Assembly (NCBI RefSeq): GCF_016862635.1
Contig: NZ_BONI01000061.1
Span: forward strand, 1-61,148
Source: Catellatospora coxensis
GTDB lineage: Bacteria > Actinomycetota > Actinomycetes > Mycobacteriales > Micromonosporaceae
Direction: 5' to 3'
Length of the DNA: 61,148 bases
Part shown: positions 50,523 through 60,883 of the stretch, piece after piece
How the letters are laid out: each line of letters starts with the position of its first letter
Numbering within the stretch: the first letter of the stretch is position 1
Notes under the pieces: model-generated
Told to the model about the DNA's origin: nothing
Databases searched by the model: none
Seen by the model: the letters and a program-made list of their open reading frames with translations, nothing else
Program-made: the position numbers and the translations under genes

Positions 50523-50553
50523 GCGTCGCGGCGGCACACCGCCGCCGCGACGC
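50523..50553 (+). terminator. Terminator of the sugar ABC operon
   Basis: GCGTCGCGGCGGC (50523-50535) and GCCGCCGCGACGC (50541-50553) make a perfect 13-bp stem with a 5-nt loop, 50 bp after the last permease. Confidence 0.75.
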
Positions 50554-50625
50554 ACCGTCAGGACGACCGGCCGGAAGGCGCGAGGGGGACCGCGGCGGCC
50601 GCACCGATGTTCAGGAGGGGTAAGC

Positions 50626-51195
50626 ATGTTCCGTGCCGCGGCGGGCCCGGCGAGCACGAATGACAGCGGCGCAGGGGCCGGGAGAACCGCCCCGAGTCCG
50701 GCGGAGGCGCGGATGCAGCTGATCTGCCAGACCTATGCGGAGCCGCTGTTGAAGTTCCTGATGCGGCTGAGCCAGGGCCGCCCGCACACTGCCGAGGACC
50801 TGCTGCAGGAGACGCTGCTGCGCGCCTGGCGCCACATCGACCAGCTCCCGGGCGAGGTCGAGACGCTGGGTCCCTGGCTGTACACCGTCGCCCGGCGGGT
50901 CGCGATCGACGCGGCACGGGCCCGCCAGATCCGGCCGGCCGAGATCGCGCTCAGCGACACCGACGTCGAGCCGGTGGCCGGCGACCTGTCCGACCAGGTG
51001 GTGTCGGCCCACGTCATCCGCGACGGTCTCGCGCAGCTCACGCCCGAACACCGCGAAGTCCTCGTGGAACTGTACTTCCGCCAGCGGTCGGCCGCCGAGG
51101 CGGCGGCCCGGCTGGGCATCGCGACCGGCACCGTGAAGTCCCGCGCCTACTACGCGCTGCGGGCCCTGGGCGCGGTGGTCGGCCGCGCCGACTGA
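50626..51195 (+). CDS. ECF sigma factor (first of two paralogues)
   Basis: 189 aa. Region 2 (YAEPLLKFLMRLSQGRPHTAEDLLQETLLRAWRHID ... PWLYTVARRVAIDAAR) and region 4 (LTPEHREVLVELYFRQRSAAEAAARLGIATGTVKSRAYYALRAL) of an ECF sigma-70 factor. AGGAGGG (50613-50619) gives the start. No anti-sigma gene adjoins it; an orphan zinc-finger protein lies 9 kb away at 60500. The product is closely related to the sigma factor encoded downstream. Confidence 0.9.
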   Translation: MFRAAAGPASTNDSGAGAGRTAPSPAEARMQLICQTYAEPLLKFLMRLSQGRPHTAEDLLQETLLRAWRHIDQLPGEVETLGPWLYTVARRVAIDAARARQIRPAEIALSDTDVEPVAGDLSDQVVSAHVIRDGLAQLTPEHREVLVELYFRQRSAAEAAARLGIATGTVKSRAYYALRALGAVVGRAD

Positions 51196-51202
51196 CCTGG
51201 CG

Positions 51203-51235
51203 GGGGACCCAGGGCAGTCCGGATCGGGGACCCAG
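51203..51235. repeat. Direct repeat GGGGACCCAG between the two sigma genes
   Basis: Two copies (51203-51212 and 51226-51235) with a 23-bp period, just after the first sigma gene. They contain the GGACCC half of the ESX palindrome, but the resemblance is short. The rest of 51196-51380 is A/T-richer and probably holds the promoter of the second sigma gene. Confidence 0.35.
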
Positions 51236-51380
51236 TCCGCACCGGATTCCCGTGGGACCTCGCGCCGGGATCTTTGGGCATGGACGCCCGCTGTACTGCC
51301 CAATAGCGTTCGCATCATAGCTTCGGGACGTATTGATAGCTTTTGCCCGATGTATCGATGAGCGAGCGAGGAGGGTGCAG

Positions 51381-52142
51381 GTGGACGCGGTCTATGACGC
51401 CGTCGACGGCAACATGGTTGCCCATGATCCGCCACTGGCCGACACCCGGGTCGGGCCCGGCGATGCCCTGGTCCGCTCCGCGCGCATGCGCGACATCCAC
51501 GACACCCACGCCGGACCGCTGCTGCGGTTCCTGCTGCGGCTGACGTACGGCCAGCGCCAGGCGGCCGAGGACCTGCTACAGGAGACCATGGTCCGCGCCT
51601 GGCGCAACATCGACGCCCTGCCCGCCGATCCCGAACAGGCGCGGCCGTGGCTCTACACCGTCGCCCGGCGGCTGTCCATCGACGCGCTCCGCGCCCGGCA
51701 GTCCCGCCCCGGCGAGGTGGCCCTGGGCGACGACTCGTGGCTGCCCGCCGCGGCCGACACCGCCGAGAGCGTGCTCGTCGCGCACACGGTGCACCAGGCC
51801 CTGGACAAGCTCAGCCCGGATCACCGTGCCGTGCTGCGCGCGCTGTACTTCGGCGACTACACCGTCCAGGAGACCGCCGAACGCCTCGGTATCCCGGAAG
51901 GAACCGTGAAGTCCCGCACCTACTACGCGCTGCGAGCACTGAGCGCCGCCGTCGGCTCGCTGGAGCAGGCCGACCAGCCCGGCGAACCCGCGCCGACGCG
52001 GCCCTGCCGGCCGGCGCCGCCGGTGGCCAGGCGCTCGCCCGGCGACGGCGCGCGCCTCGTGGAGGCCCCGTCGGGCTCCGACACGCTACGAGACAGTCCG
52101 AGCAGATCGCGCGGACGACGAGGGGAGAACCGGATCCCGTGA
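51381..52142 (+). CDS. ECF sigma factor (second) coupled to the ammonium transporter
   Basis: 253 aa. Regions 2 and 4 as in its neighbour (LLRFLLRLTYGQRQAAEDLLQET, PWLYTVARRLSIDALRA, LSPDHRAVLRALYFGDYTVQETAERLGIPEGTVKSR), then an extra Pro/Arg/Ser-rich tail of about 55 residues. The start GTG 51381 follows GAGGAGGG; a GTG two codons upstream is possible. The stop overlaps the Amt start (GTGA, 52139-52142), so the sigma factor heads an operon of transporter, sensor and conservon genes and may regulate it. Confidence 0.88.
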   Translation: MDAVYDAVDGNMVAHDPPLADTRVGPGDALVRSARMRDIHDTHAGPLLRFLLRLTYGQRQAAEDLLQETMVRAWRNIDALPADPEQARPWLYTVARRLSIDALRARQSRPGEVALGDDSWLPAAADTAESVLVAHTVHQALDKLSPDHRAVLRALYFGDYTVQETAERLGIPEGTVKSRTYYALRALSAAVGSLEQADQPGEPAPTRPCRPAPPVARRSPGDGARLVEAPSGSDTLRDSPSRSRGRRGENRIP

Positions 52143-53437
52143 ACGACACGGTATGGAACGGGGCCAACACAGGATGGCTGCTGGTGGCGGGAGCGCTGAC
52201 CATGCTCATGGTCCCTGGCGTCGCGTTCTTCTACGGCGGCATGGTGCGCGCCGGAAACGTGCTCGGCACCATCGCGCAGAGCGTCGCCGCGCTGGCGGTC
52301 GGCTCGGTGACGTGGGTCCTGCTGGGGTTCTCCGTGGTGTTCAGCGAGGGCAACCCGCTGTTCGGCGATCTCAGCCTCGCCGGCTGGTCCGACCCGGCCA
52401 CCCGGGTGCCCGGCATCGAGCTGGCCGGTGTGCCGCTGCCCGCGTTCGTGTTCTTCCAGATGATGTTCGCGGTGGTCACCCCGGTGCTGATCACCGGAGC
52501 CACCGCGGAGCGCTGGCGCTTCTCCGCCTTCGTCGGGTTCACCCTGCTGTGGTCCGTGCTGGTGTACGCCCCGGTCGCGCACTGGATCTTCTCGCCGCAC
52601 GGGTGGGCGGCCGAACTGGGCGCATTCGACTATGCCGGCGGCGCGGTCGTGCACGCCAACGCCGGGGCGGCCGCGCTGGCCTGTGCCTGGGTGCTCGGCG
52701 GCCGCCGCGCCCAGTCCAAACCGCACAACCTGCCGCTGATGCTGCTCGGCGGCATGCTGCTGTGGTTCGGCTGGTTCGGCTTCAACGGCGGTTCCGCGCT
52801 GCACTCCGACGCCGTCGCCGCCACCGCGGTGCTCAACACGCAGCTGGCCGCCGCCGCCGGTGTGCTCGGCTGGGGCGGCATGGAGCGGCTCCGGGTAGGC
52901 AAGCCGACCACCCTGGGCATCGCCTCCGGGGCCGTGTCCGGCCTGGTCGCCATCACCCCGGCGGCCGGTTACGTCTCACCGCTCAGCGCGCTCGTCATCG
53001 GACTGCTCGGCGGCCTGGCGTGCCAGCTCGCCGTCGGCCTCAAGAACCTGCTCCGGCTGGACGACTCCCTGGACGTCGCCGCCGTGCACCTGGTCGGCGG
53101 CGTGGTCGGCGCGCTGTCGGTGGGCCTGTTCGCCAGCCACGCCGTCAACCCGGCGATCGGCGACGGGCTGTTCCTCGGCGGCGGGTACGGCCTGCTCGGC
53201 GCGCAGAGCGCCGCGACGTTCGCGGTGATCGCCTGGTCGCTGCTGGCCACCTTCGTCATCTGCCGCTTCACCGACCGGCTGTTCGGCAACCGCCTGACCG
53301 CACGCGACGAGACGATCGGCCTCGACCTCTCCCAGCACGGCGAGACCGCGTACGTCTTCGACGGGCCCACCGCCCGGCACGCCGTTCCCGCCGACGCCGA
53401 ACCCGCCCGCACCACCACTGGAGGCATCACCAGATGA
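52139..53437 (+). CDS. amt: Ammonium transporter (AmtB family)
   Basis: 432 aa, eleven membrane helices, the Amt/Rh fold. The pore twin-His pair is present (VVHANAG, H172; AAVHLVGG, H317), as are the FFYGGMVR and FGWFGFNGGSAL motifs. It takes up ammonium across the cytoplasmic membrane. Unlike the usual actinobacterial amtB-glnK-glnD operon, no PII gene follows; the next genes are a membrane sensor and a conservon. The start GTG 52139 overlaps the sigma factor stop; the downstream gene overlaps by ATGA. Confidence 0.93.
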   Translation: MNDTVWNGANTGWLLVAGALTMLMVPGVAFFYGGMVRAGNVLGTIAQSVAALAVGSVTWVLLGFSVVFSEGNPLFGDLSLAGWSDPATRVPGIELAGVPLPAFVFFQMMFAVVTPVLITGATAERWRFSAFVGFTLLWSVLVYAPVAHWIFSPHGWAAELGAFDYAGGAVVHANAGAAALACAWVLGGRRAQSKPHNLPLMLLGGMLLWFGWFGFNGGSALHSDAVAATAVLNTQLAAAAGVLGWGGMERLRVGKPTTLGIASGAVSGLVAITPAAGYVSPLSALVIGLLGGLACQLAVGLKNLLRLDDSLDVAAVHLVGGVVGALSVGLFASHAVNPAIGDGLFLGGGYGLLGAQSAATFAVIAWSLLATFVICRFTDRLFGNRLTARDETIGLDLSQHGETAYVFDGPTARHAVPADAEPARTTTGGITR

Positions 53438-54606
53438 GCCCGCGACACACCAGGAGCCGACGCGGCGGAGCGATGCTGCTCGCCGTCGGCCTGCTCGCGG
53501 CGACGATCGGCAGTTTCGGGTTCGTGCTGTCGCGGCTGTGGGACCTGACCGACGAGGGCAACCGGTTCGCGACGGCCGAACGTGCCGGCGTCGGCTACCT
53601 CCGGCCACTCAACCGGCTGCTGGCCGCCCTCGTCGAGGCCCGGACCGCGACCCTGGGGGCGGGCCCCGAGGGCGCCGGGGTGCGGGCCGCCCTCGACGAG
53701 ATGGCCGCCGCCGAGGACCGGTGGGGCGCCGACCTCGGTTCCGCCGAACGCTGGCAGCGCCTGCGCGAACGCTCCGACGCGGTGCTCGCGGCGGCGGGCG
53801 GCGGCCGCGCCGCGTACCAGCGCTACACCGAGCTCGTCACCCTGACCGTGGACCTGATGGACTTCGTCGGCGACGGCTCCAAGCTGATCCTCGACCCCGA
53901 GCTGGGCAGCTACTACCTGGTCGACGTAGCGCTGACCAAGCTGCCTGCCGTGCTGCTGGAGAGCGCCCGCGTCACCGACGAGGCCGTGCAGGCGCGCGCC
54001 GCCAGGAGCGACAGCGCCAGGGAACTGGCCGTCATCCGGATCAGCACCGCCCGCTACGTGATCGCCACCGCCGCCGACGCGGTGGGCGCGAACCTCGACA
54101 AGGTCACCAACAGCGGAGCCGGCCCCGAGGTGAGCGACGGCGTGCTGGTCGCGCTCGACCCGTTCCGGGCCGCGATCGACGCCGTCACCCCGCCCGCGTC
54201 ACTGCGCCCGAGCGCCGTCGACCTCGACGCTCCCGAGCTGCGAAACGCCACCGGCCTGGTCAACGCCGCCTTCCGCCCGCTGTCCGACGCGGTCCTGGTG
54301 GCACTGGACACACTGCTGGTCAACCGGATCGAGGGGTACGCCGACGACCGCCGGACCGCGGTCTTTGCGACAGCGTCCGGCGTCCTGGTCGGCGCGGTGC
54401 TGCTGTGGTGGGCGGTGCCGGCTGCCAGCCGGCGCGGCGGTGCCCGCGACGACGCCAGGCAAGGCCGGGACCTGCCGGACATCGCCCGCGTCGCCGGCGA
54501 TCTGCCGCAGATCGACCCGCAGCGCCTGCTGGCCGTGGAAGAACTGCAGCACGTCGGCCGGGCCGTGCGCGCCTACGACCGGGGCCAGGTCGACGATGCT
54601 CGGTGA
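53434..54606 (+). CDS. Membrane sensor-like protein without kinase domain
   Basis: 390 aa. A membrane helix near residues 13-33, about 270 extracytoplasmic residues of helical bundle (KLILDPELGSYYLVDVALTKLPAVL, a motif of four-helix sensor domains), a second helix (about 309-330) and a short cytoplasmic tail (about 60 aa) with no HAMP, kinase or methylation domain. It overlaps Amt upstream (ATGA) and the histidine kinase downstream by 11 bp. It is probably an accessory sensor feeding the kinase encoded next. Confidence 0.75.
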   Translation: MSPRHTRSRRGGAMLLAVGLLAATIGSFGFVLSRLWDLTDEGNRFATAERAGVGYLRPLNRLLAALVEARTATLGAGPEGAGVRAALDEMAAAEDRWGADLGSAERWQRLRERSDAVLAAAGGGRAAYQRYTELVTLTVDLMDFVGDGSKLILDPELGSYYLVDVALTKLPAVLLESARVTDEAVQARAARSDSARELAVIRISTARYVIATAADAVGANLDKVTNSGAGPEVSDGVLVALDPFRAAIDAVTPPASLRPSAVDLDAPELRNATGLVNAAFRPLSDAVLVALDTLLVNRIEGYADDRRTAVFATASGVLVGAVLLWWAVPAASRRGGARDDARQGRDLPDIARVAGDLPQIDPQRLLAVEELQHVGRAVRAYDRGQVDDAR

Positions 54607-57037
54607 TCTTCCGATCACCCAGCGGATCGGTCTGCTGGTGACGCTTCCGGTGGCGGCGGTGCTGCTGACCGGTGTCCCGTTCGTGGTGGAGCGGGTCGAC
54701 CAGGCTCGAGACGCCGCGGAGGTCGCCTCGGCGACGCAGGAGGCGATCGCGGTCGGCACGCTCGTCCAGCGGCTGCAGCAGGAACGCCTGCTGCAGCTGG
54801 CCCACCTCGCCACGCCGAACGTCGACCCGGCCACCCTGATCGCGGCGGGCGCCGCCGTCGACGACCTGGACGACCTGCCGGTCGCCAAAACGGTGAGCAG
54901 CAAGTTCGAGCTGCTGCGCACGTTGCGGGTGGACGTGCTCGAGCGCCGGGCCGATGTGGACCGGGTGCAGGCGTTCCACCGCGGCCTCATCGACGCTCTG
55001 ATCGACGCGCTGCAACTGGGCGGGCGGACCGAGACCGGCGCCGCCGGCCAGCGGCTGCTGGACGCGCTGGACGCGCTCCTGCGCGGCAACGAGCAGGCCG
55101 CACGCTTCGGCGCGGCGATGGTCGCCGCGCCGGCGGCTCCGCTGAGCGCGCAGCGGCAGGCCCGTGACGCCCAGGCGATGCAGACCTTCTACATCGAGGC
55201 CTTCCGGAACCGGGCCGAGCCGGATCACGTGGCGCTGCTCGACGTGATCTCGTCGGGACCGTCGTCGCTCGGTTTCGCCGCGCTGGCGCAGCAGCTGACC
55301 GGGTCCGGCCCGGACCGCGTCGCCCCGGCGGCGGCGCTGGCCGCGACCCAGACCGATGTGACCCTGCGGCAGGTCTTCCAGGACCGCGTCGCTCGTGCCC
55401 TGCAGGATCGCGCCGACCAGGAGGCCCGGGCGGCTGGTGTCGCCGCGGGCGTCGGCGGCGGTTTCACCGTGGCGCTGCTGGCGACCCTGATCTGGCTGGG
55501 CACCGTGGTGGGCCGGTCCGTGTCGCGGCCGCTGGGCCGCCTGACCGCGGCGGCCACGGCCGTGGCCGACATCGCCACCAGCGAACTCCGGCGGGCCGCG
55601 GACGCCGACGCGAACGACGACGCGCCGCCGGAGCTCGCAGCCGTCAACGTGCGTACCCGCGACGAGCTCGGTGAACTGGCCTCGGCTTTCAACCGGGTGC
55701 AGGCGACCGCGGCGCTGATGATGCAGCAGCAGGTCAACTCGCGCCGGAACGTGTCGATCATGTTCGCCAACATCGCCCGGCGCACGCGCGGCCTGGCCGC
55801 ACGCCAGCTGTCCCAGATCGACGCGCTGGAGCGCGACGAGCGCGACGAGACGCGGCTGGCCGCCCTCTACCGGCTCGACCACATCGCGACCCGCCTGCGC
55901 CGCAGCGCGGACAGCCTGCTGGTCATCTCCGGCAGCCGCGACGAGGCCAGGCTGGGCGAGGCCGCGCCGCTGTCGGACGTGATCAGATCGGCGACGGCCG
56001 AGATCGAGGGCTACCAGAAGGTCAAGGTGGCCGCGGTCGTCCCGCTGACCGTCGCCGCGGCCCTGGTGCCCGACCTCACCCTGCTGCTGGCCGAACTGCT
56101 CGACAACGCCACCTCGTTCTCCCCGGACAACGCCCCGGTGACGGTGTCGGTCGACTTCTGGGACTCCTGCCGCATCAGGATCACCGATGAGGGCATCGGC
56201 ATGTCCGAGCAGCGGCTCGCCGAGGAGAACCGGCGGCTGGTCGACACCGAGCGCCTGGACGTCGCGCCCACCACGATGCTGGGCCTGTTCGTGGTGGGGC
56301 GGCTGGCGCGCCGCCACGGCATGTCAGTGGTGCTGCGCCAGGGTTCCGCGCGCGGACTGGTGGCCGAGGTCGTCGTGCCGTCGCGCCTGGTGAGCCTGGC
56401 CGAGCCGGCGTCCGCGCCGGAGGACCGGACCCGCGCGGCGGCCCGTCCGCGGGACGGGCACCAGGCGGAAAGCGAGGCCGCCGCACGCGGCTGGTTCGAG
56501 CCGCCGGTGCTCACCGCACCACGGGATTTCCCAGCGGCGACCGTCGTGGCCAGGGCGGCGGTCGCGCCACAGGACCGCCGCGTGGCGGTCGCCACGACCG
56601 GTGCGCCCGTCGCGCCGGCCATCGTGCCGGAGGCGCAGCCCGAGGTCCGCGGCGGGCTGCGGCGCCGCCGGCGCGGCGCCGAAGAGGCGCCGGTCGTCGT
56701 GTCCACGCCGCGGCATGCCGCACGTGAGCCCGAGGACGAACGAGCCGGCCTGGCCGCGTTCGTGCAGGGCGTGCAGCGTGCCGAGGAGCTCCCATCATCA
56801 CCACCCCCACAGGCGGCCGCCGAATCACGGCACGGCCTGGTGCGCAGAGTGCCCGGCGCGCACCTGGCGGCCGAACTCGGCACCGTGCGGGTGCCCGGCC
56901 CGAGCCGCGGGCGCGCCACGGTGCCGACCCGTCCGACACGTGATCCCGAGGCCGAACGGGACGCGCTCACCGCCTTCCTGGCCGGCGAAACCAGGGCGAC
57001 CGGCCACGACACCACCCACCACCGGAGGACCCCATGA
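54596..57037 (+). CDS. Conservon sensor kinase-like protein (CvnA type, NIT domain)
   Basis: 813 aa. Membrane helix near the N-terminus, extracellular nitrate/nitrite-sensor (NIT) type domain (about 40-280, VGTLVQRLQQERLLQLAHLA), second helix (about 288-308), HAMP, then dimerisation helices with a possible phospho-His (YRLDHIATRLRRS). The ATPase boxes are ELLDNATSFSP, DEGIGM and GLFVVGRLARRHGM. A disordered Pro/Ala/Arg-rich tail of about 210 aa follows. CvnA proteins work with the roadblock, DUF742 and GTPase products of the next three genes as a membrane-bound signalling complex. Nitrate as ligand is a family-based guess. Confidence 0.88.
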   Translation: MLGDLPITQRIGLLVTLPVAAVLLTGVPFVVERVDQARDAAEVASATQEAIAVGTLVQRLQQERLLQLAHLATPNVDPATLIAAGAAVDDLDDLPVAKTVSSKFELLRTLRVDVLERRADVDRVQAFHRGLIDALIDALQLGGRTETGAAGQRLLDALDALLRGNEQAARFGAAMVAAPAAPLSAQRQARDAQAMQTFYIEAFRNRAEPDHVALLDVISSGPSSLGFAALAQQLTGSGPDRVAPAAALAATQTDVTLRQVFQDRVARALQDRADQEARAAGVAAGVGGGFTVALLATLIWLGTVVGRSVSRPLGRLTAAATAVADIATSELRRAADADANDDAPPELAAVNVRTRDELGELASAFNRVQATAALMMQQQVNSRRNVSIMFANIARRTRGLAARQLSQIDALERDERDETRLAALYRLDHIATRLRRSADSLLVISGSRDEARLGEAAPLSDVIRSATAEIEGYQKVKVAAVVPLTVAAALVPDLTLLLAELLDNATSFSPDNAPVTVSVDFWDSCRIRITDEGIGMSEQRLAEENRRLVDTERLDVAPTTMLGLFVVGRLARRHGMSVVLRQGSARGLVAEVVVPSRLVSLAEPASAPEDRTRAAARPRDGHQAESEAAARGWFEPPVLTAPRDFPAATVVARAAVAPQDRRVAVATTGAPVAPAIVPEAQPEVRGGLRRRRRGAEEAPVVVSTPRHAAREPEDERAGLAAFVQGVQRAEELPSSPPPQAAAESRHGLVRRVPGAHLAAELGTVRVPGPSRGRATVPTRPTRDPEAERDALTAFLAGETRATGHDTTHHRRTP

Positions 57038-57468
57038 TCTCGCCCGTGCACCAGATCAGCAACGAGGCGCAGCAGTTCAACTGGCTGCTGACCCGTTTCG
57101 CGGCCGACACGGCAGGCGTCTCGGCGGTGATCGCCGTATCCGCCGACGGCCTGCTGATGGCCATGTCGGCCGAGCAGACCCGCAGCGAGGCCGACCGGCT
57201 CGCCGCGATCGTCTCGGCGGTCAACAGCCTGGCCAACGGCACCTCCCGGCTGTACGACCTCGGCGCGTCCCGCAAGGTGATCATCGACCTGGAGCGCGGC
57301 TACCTGCTGATCAGCGCGATCAGCGGCAGCTCCACGCTGGGCGTGCTCGCCCGGTCGGAGGCCAACCTGGGCGACCTGGCCTACGAGATGGCGGTCTTCG
57401 CCAACCGCACCGCGGGAGTGCTCACGCCCGGCCTGATCAACGAGCTCAAGTCCGTCGTGGGGGAGTGA
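57034..57468 (+). CDS. Roadblock/LC7 protein (CvnB type)
   Basis: 144 aa with the roadblock/LC7 fold (FNWLLTRFAADTAGVSAVIAVSADGLLMAMS, ADRLAAIVSAVNSLANGTS). Such proteins bind and regulate the small GTPase in conservons. The ATG overlaps the kinase stop (ATGA). The next gene starts 4 bp after its stop. Confidence 0.92.
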   Translation: MISPVHQISNEAQQFNWLLTRFAADTAGVSAVIAVSADGLLMAMSAEQTRSEADRLAAIVSAVNSLANGTSRLYDLGASRKVIIDLERGYLLISAISGSSTLGVLARSEANLGDLAYEMAVFANRTAGVLTPGLINELKSVVGE

Positions 57469-57472
57469 CGGC

Positions 57473-57913
57473 GTGACCACGAGCTGGTGGGAGCCGGCGC
57501 AAGGAGGCGCCGGCCCACGGCCGTACGTCGACATCGGCGGACCCGCAGGCGACCGCGACCCCGTCGCAGCCTCCTCGGCCACCTCCGGCGTACGGCCTTA
57601 CCTGATCACCCAGGGCCGAGCCCGGCCGAACGACACCAGCCTGCGCCTGGAAGCGCAGGTGTCCACCACCGACGACGGAGCACGGAGCCTGAGCCGCCTG
57701 GCGTACGAGCGCCACGACATCGTCGTGCTCTGCCACGACCCGCAGTCGATCGCCGAGCTCGCCGCGCGCCTGCACCTGCACCTCGGTGTCGCCCGGGTGC
57801 TGGTCGGCGACCTGGTCGAGGCCGGACTGCTGGCGGTGCGCCATCCCGAAGACGCCCGGCACCGGGTGCAGATCATCGAAAGGGTCATCCGTGGACTCCA
57901 AGCCATCAGCTGA
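57473..57913 (+). CDS. DUF742 protein (CvnC type)
   Basis: 146 aa, DUF742 family with the typical VRPYLITQGRARP motif and a winged-helix-like C-terminal half (LARLHLHLGVARVLVGDLVEAGLLAV). It is a member of every conservon; its biochemical role is not defined. GTG start. The last 23 bp overlap the GTPase gene. Confidence 0.9.
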   Translation: MTTSWWEPAQGGAGPRPYVDIGGPAGDRDPVAASSATSGVRPYLITQGRARPNDTSLRLEAQVSTTDDGARSLSRLAYERHDIVVLCHDPQSIAELAARLHLHLGVARVLVGDLVEAGLLAVRHPEDARHRVQIIERVIRGLQAIS

Positions 57914-58484
57914 CGTGCCGGTCCGCCGCCCTCCGCTGCCCGTGAAGATCGTCATCGCCGGCGGCTTCGGTGTCGGCAAGACCACCGCCGTCGCGCAGAT
58001 CTCCGAGACCCCGGTCCTGACGACGGAGGCGCCGATCACCGAGGTCGCCGCGGAGGTCGACCGCACCGGCCTCGTGCCGGACAAGACGACCACCACCGTG
58101 GCGCTCGACTTCGGCACCGTCGCCATCGACGACGAGGTGAAGCTGTACCTGTTCGGGACACCGGGCCAGGACCGGTTCGGCTTCATGTGGCACGACCTGA
58201 CCGTCGGCGCGCTCGGCGCGCTGGTCATCGTGGACACCTCGCGGCTGGACGACTGCTACCCGGCGGTCGACTACTTCGAGCGCACCGGTCTGCCGTTCCT
58301 GGTCGCGGTGAACCTCTTCGACGGCCGGCTCGCCCACGAGCTGGAGGACGTGCGCTGGGCCCTGGATCTCAGCGACGACACCCCCGTGGTCACCTTCGAC
58401 GCCCGCGACCGAGCGTCGGTGCGGGACACCCTGGTGACCCTGCTGCGCCGCAGCCTCGCCATGGCATCGGCGACGGGCGTGTGA
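57891..58484 (+). CDS. Small Ras-like GTPase (CvnD type)
   Basis: 197 aa. G1 GGFGVGKTT (K30), G3 FGTPGQDRF and G4 NLFD (NxxD) are present. It belongs to the conservon/MglA-like group of small bacterial GTPases that act as the switch for the kinase-like and roadblock partners. The GTG start lies within the DUF742 gene. It is followed by a terminator, closing the operon that began with the second sigma factor. Confidence 0.92.
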   Translation: MDSKPSADVPVRRPPLPVKIVIAGGFGVGKTTAVAQISETPVLTTEAPITEVAAEVDRTGLVPDKTTTTVALDFGTVAIDDEVKLYLFGTPGQDRFGFMWHDLTVGALGALVIVDTSRLDDCYPAVDYFERTGLPFLVAVNLFDGRLAHELEDVRWALDLSDDTPVVTFDARDRASVRDTLVTLLRRSLAMASATGV

Positions 58485-58487
58485 ATC

Positions 58488-58520
58488 GTCCGTTCGGATC
58501 TGCTTTAGATCCGGACGGAC
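58488..58520 (+). terminator. Terminator of the conservon operon
   Basis: GTCCGTTCGGATCT (58488-58501) pairs with AGATCCGGACGGAC (58507-58520), 14 bp with one G-U pair, loop GCTTT. It starts 3 bp after the GTPase stop. Confidence 0.75.
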
Positions 58521-58629
58521 CGACCCGACGTCTTGTTTCGCACGTATTTCCAGGTGCCCGCCTGCCGCGTCGCCGAGCGGGTGATCGAACACCGTGCGGG
58601 ACACCGCCCAGACGTCGGGAACACCTGAG

Positions 58630-60396
<1,767 letters not shown>

Positions 60397-60420
60397 CGAA
60401 GAACCCGAAGGAAACGTGAA

Positions 60421-60466
60421 CTGGCGTGCCCGCGTCCGCGTAGTACATTACCGGCGGGTACGCCAG
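60421..60466. repeat. 12-bp inverted repeat after treS
   Basis: CTGGCGTGCCCG (60421-60432) and CGGGTACGCCAG (60455-60466) pair with one G-U, 22-nt spacer. It may be the treS terminator or an operator for the downstream zinc-finger gene. Confidence 0.4.
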
Positions 60467-60499
60467 GGCGGTCGAGGTCTGACGTGTTGAGGAGGGTTT

Positions 60500-60799
60500 G
60501 TGATAGGCCGAGCGGTGCCATACGGCGGCGACCCGACAGACGGGGCCGACCCTCCGCCGTGCCCACCTGCCGAGCCGGGTGGTGCGGCGTGCACGAACGG
60601 CAGCGGCCCGACCGCGGCCGGCCTCTACCTGACCGGGGCGCTGTCGCCGGATCAGGCCGCGTCGTTCGAGAGTCACCTGCTGCGCTGCCCCGCCTGCCAG
60701 GACTACTGCGACCGGGTCGGCCCCGCGATCGACCTGCTGATCGCCAGTCGTTACGCCGAGGCCGCGGACCTGGCCGCGCCTGAGCCGTCCGCGAGCTGA
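60500..60799 (+). CDS. Small zinc-finger anti-sigma-like protein (zf-HC2)
   Basis: 99 aa, soluble, with a ZAS-type motif YLTGALSPDQAASFESHLLRCPACQ: His, then Cys-x2-Cys (HLLRCPAC). It has no membrane segment, unlike many anti-sigma factors. GTG start with AGGAGGG (60490-60496). No sigma gene adjoins; the two ECF sigma factors at 50.6-52.1 kb are possible partners. It lies 84 bp upstream of giant 3 and could be co-transcribed with it. Confidence 0.8.
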   Translation: MIGRAVPYGGDPTDGADPPPCPPAEPGGAACTNGSGPTAAGLYLTGALSPDQAASFESHLLRCPACQDYCDRVGPAIDLLIASRYAEAADLAAPEPSAS

Positions 60800-60823
60800 C
60801 ACCCGTTCTGCGGCGAGCGCGAC

Positions 60824-60880
60824 ATGGCGCAGGCTTCCCCCGGTCGGGACATCGCCACCGGCCTGCGCTGTCGGTGCTGA
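60824..60880 (+). CDS. 18-codon upstream frame before giant 3
   Basis: ATG-GCG start, product MAQASPGRDIATGLRCRC, stop 3 bp before the GTG of giant 3. It parallels the 10-codon frame before giant 2 (same 3-bp spacing). No ribosome site of its own is seen. A translational-coupling leader is possible. Confidence 0.3.
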   Translation: MAQASPGRDIATGLRCRC

Positions 60881-60883
60881 CCG

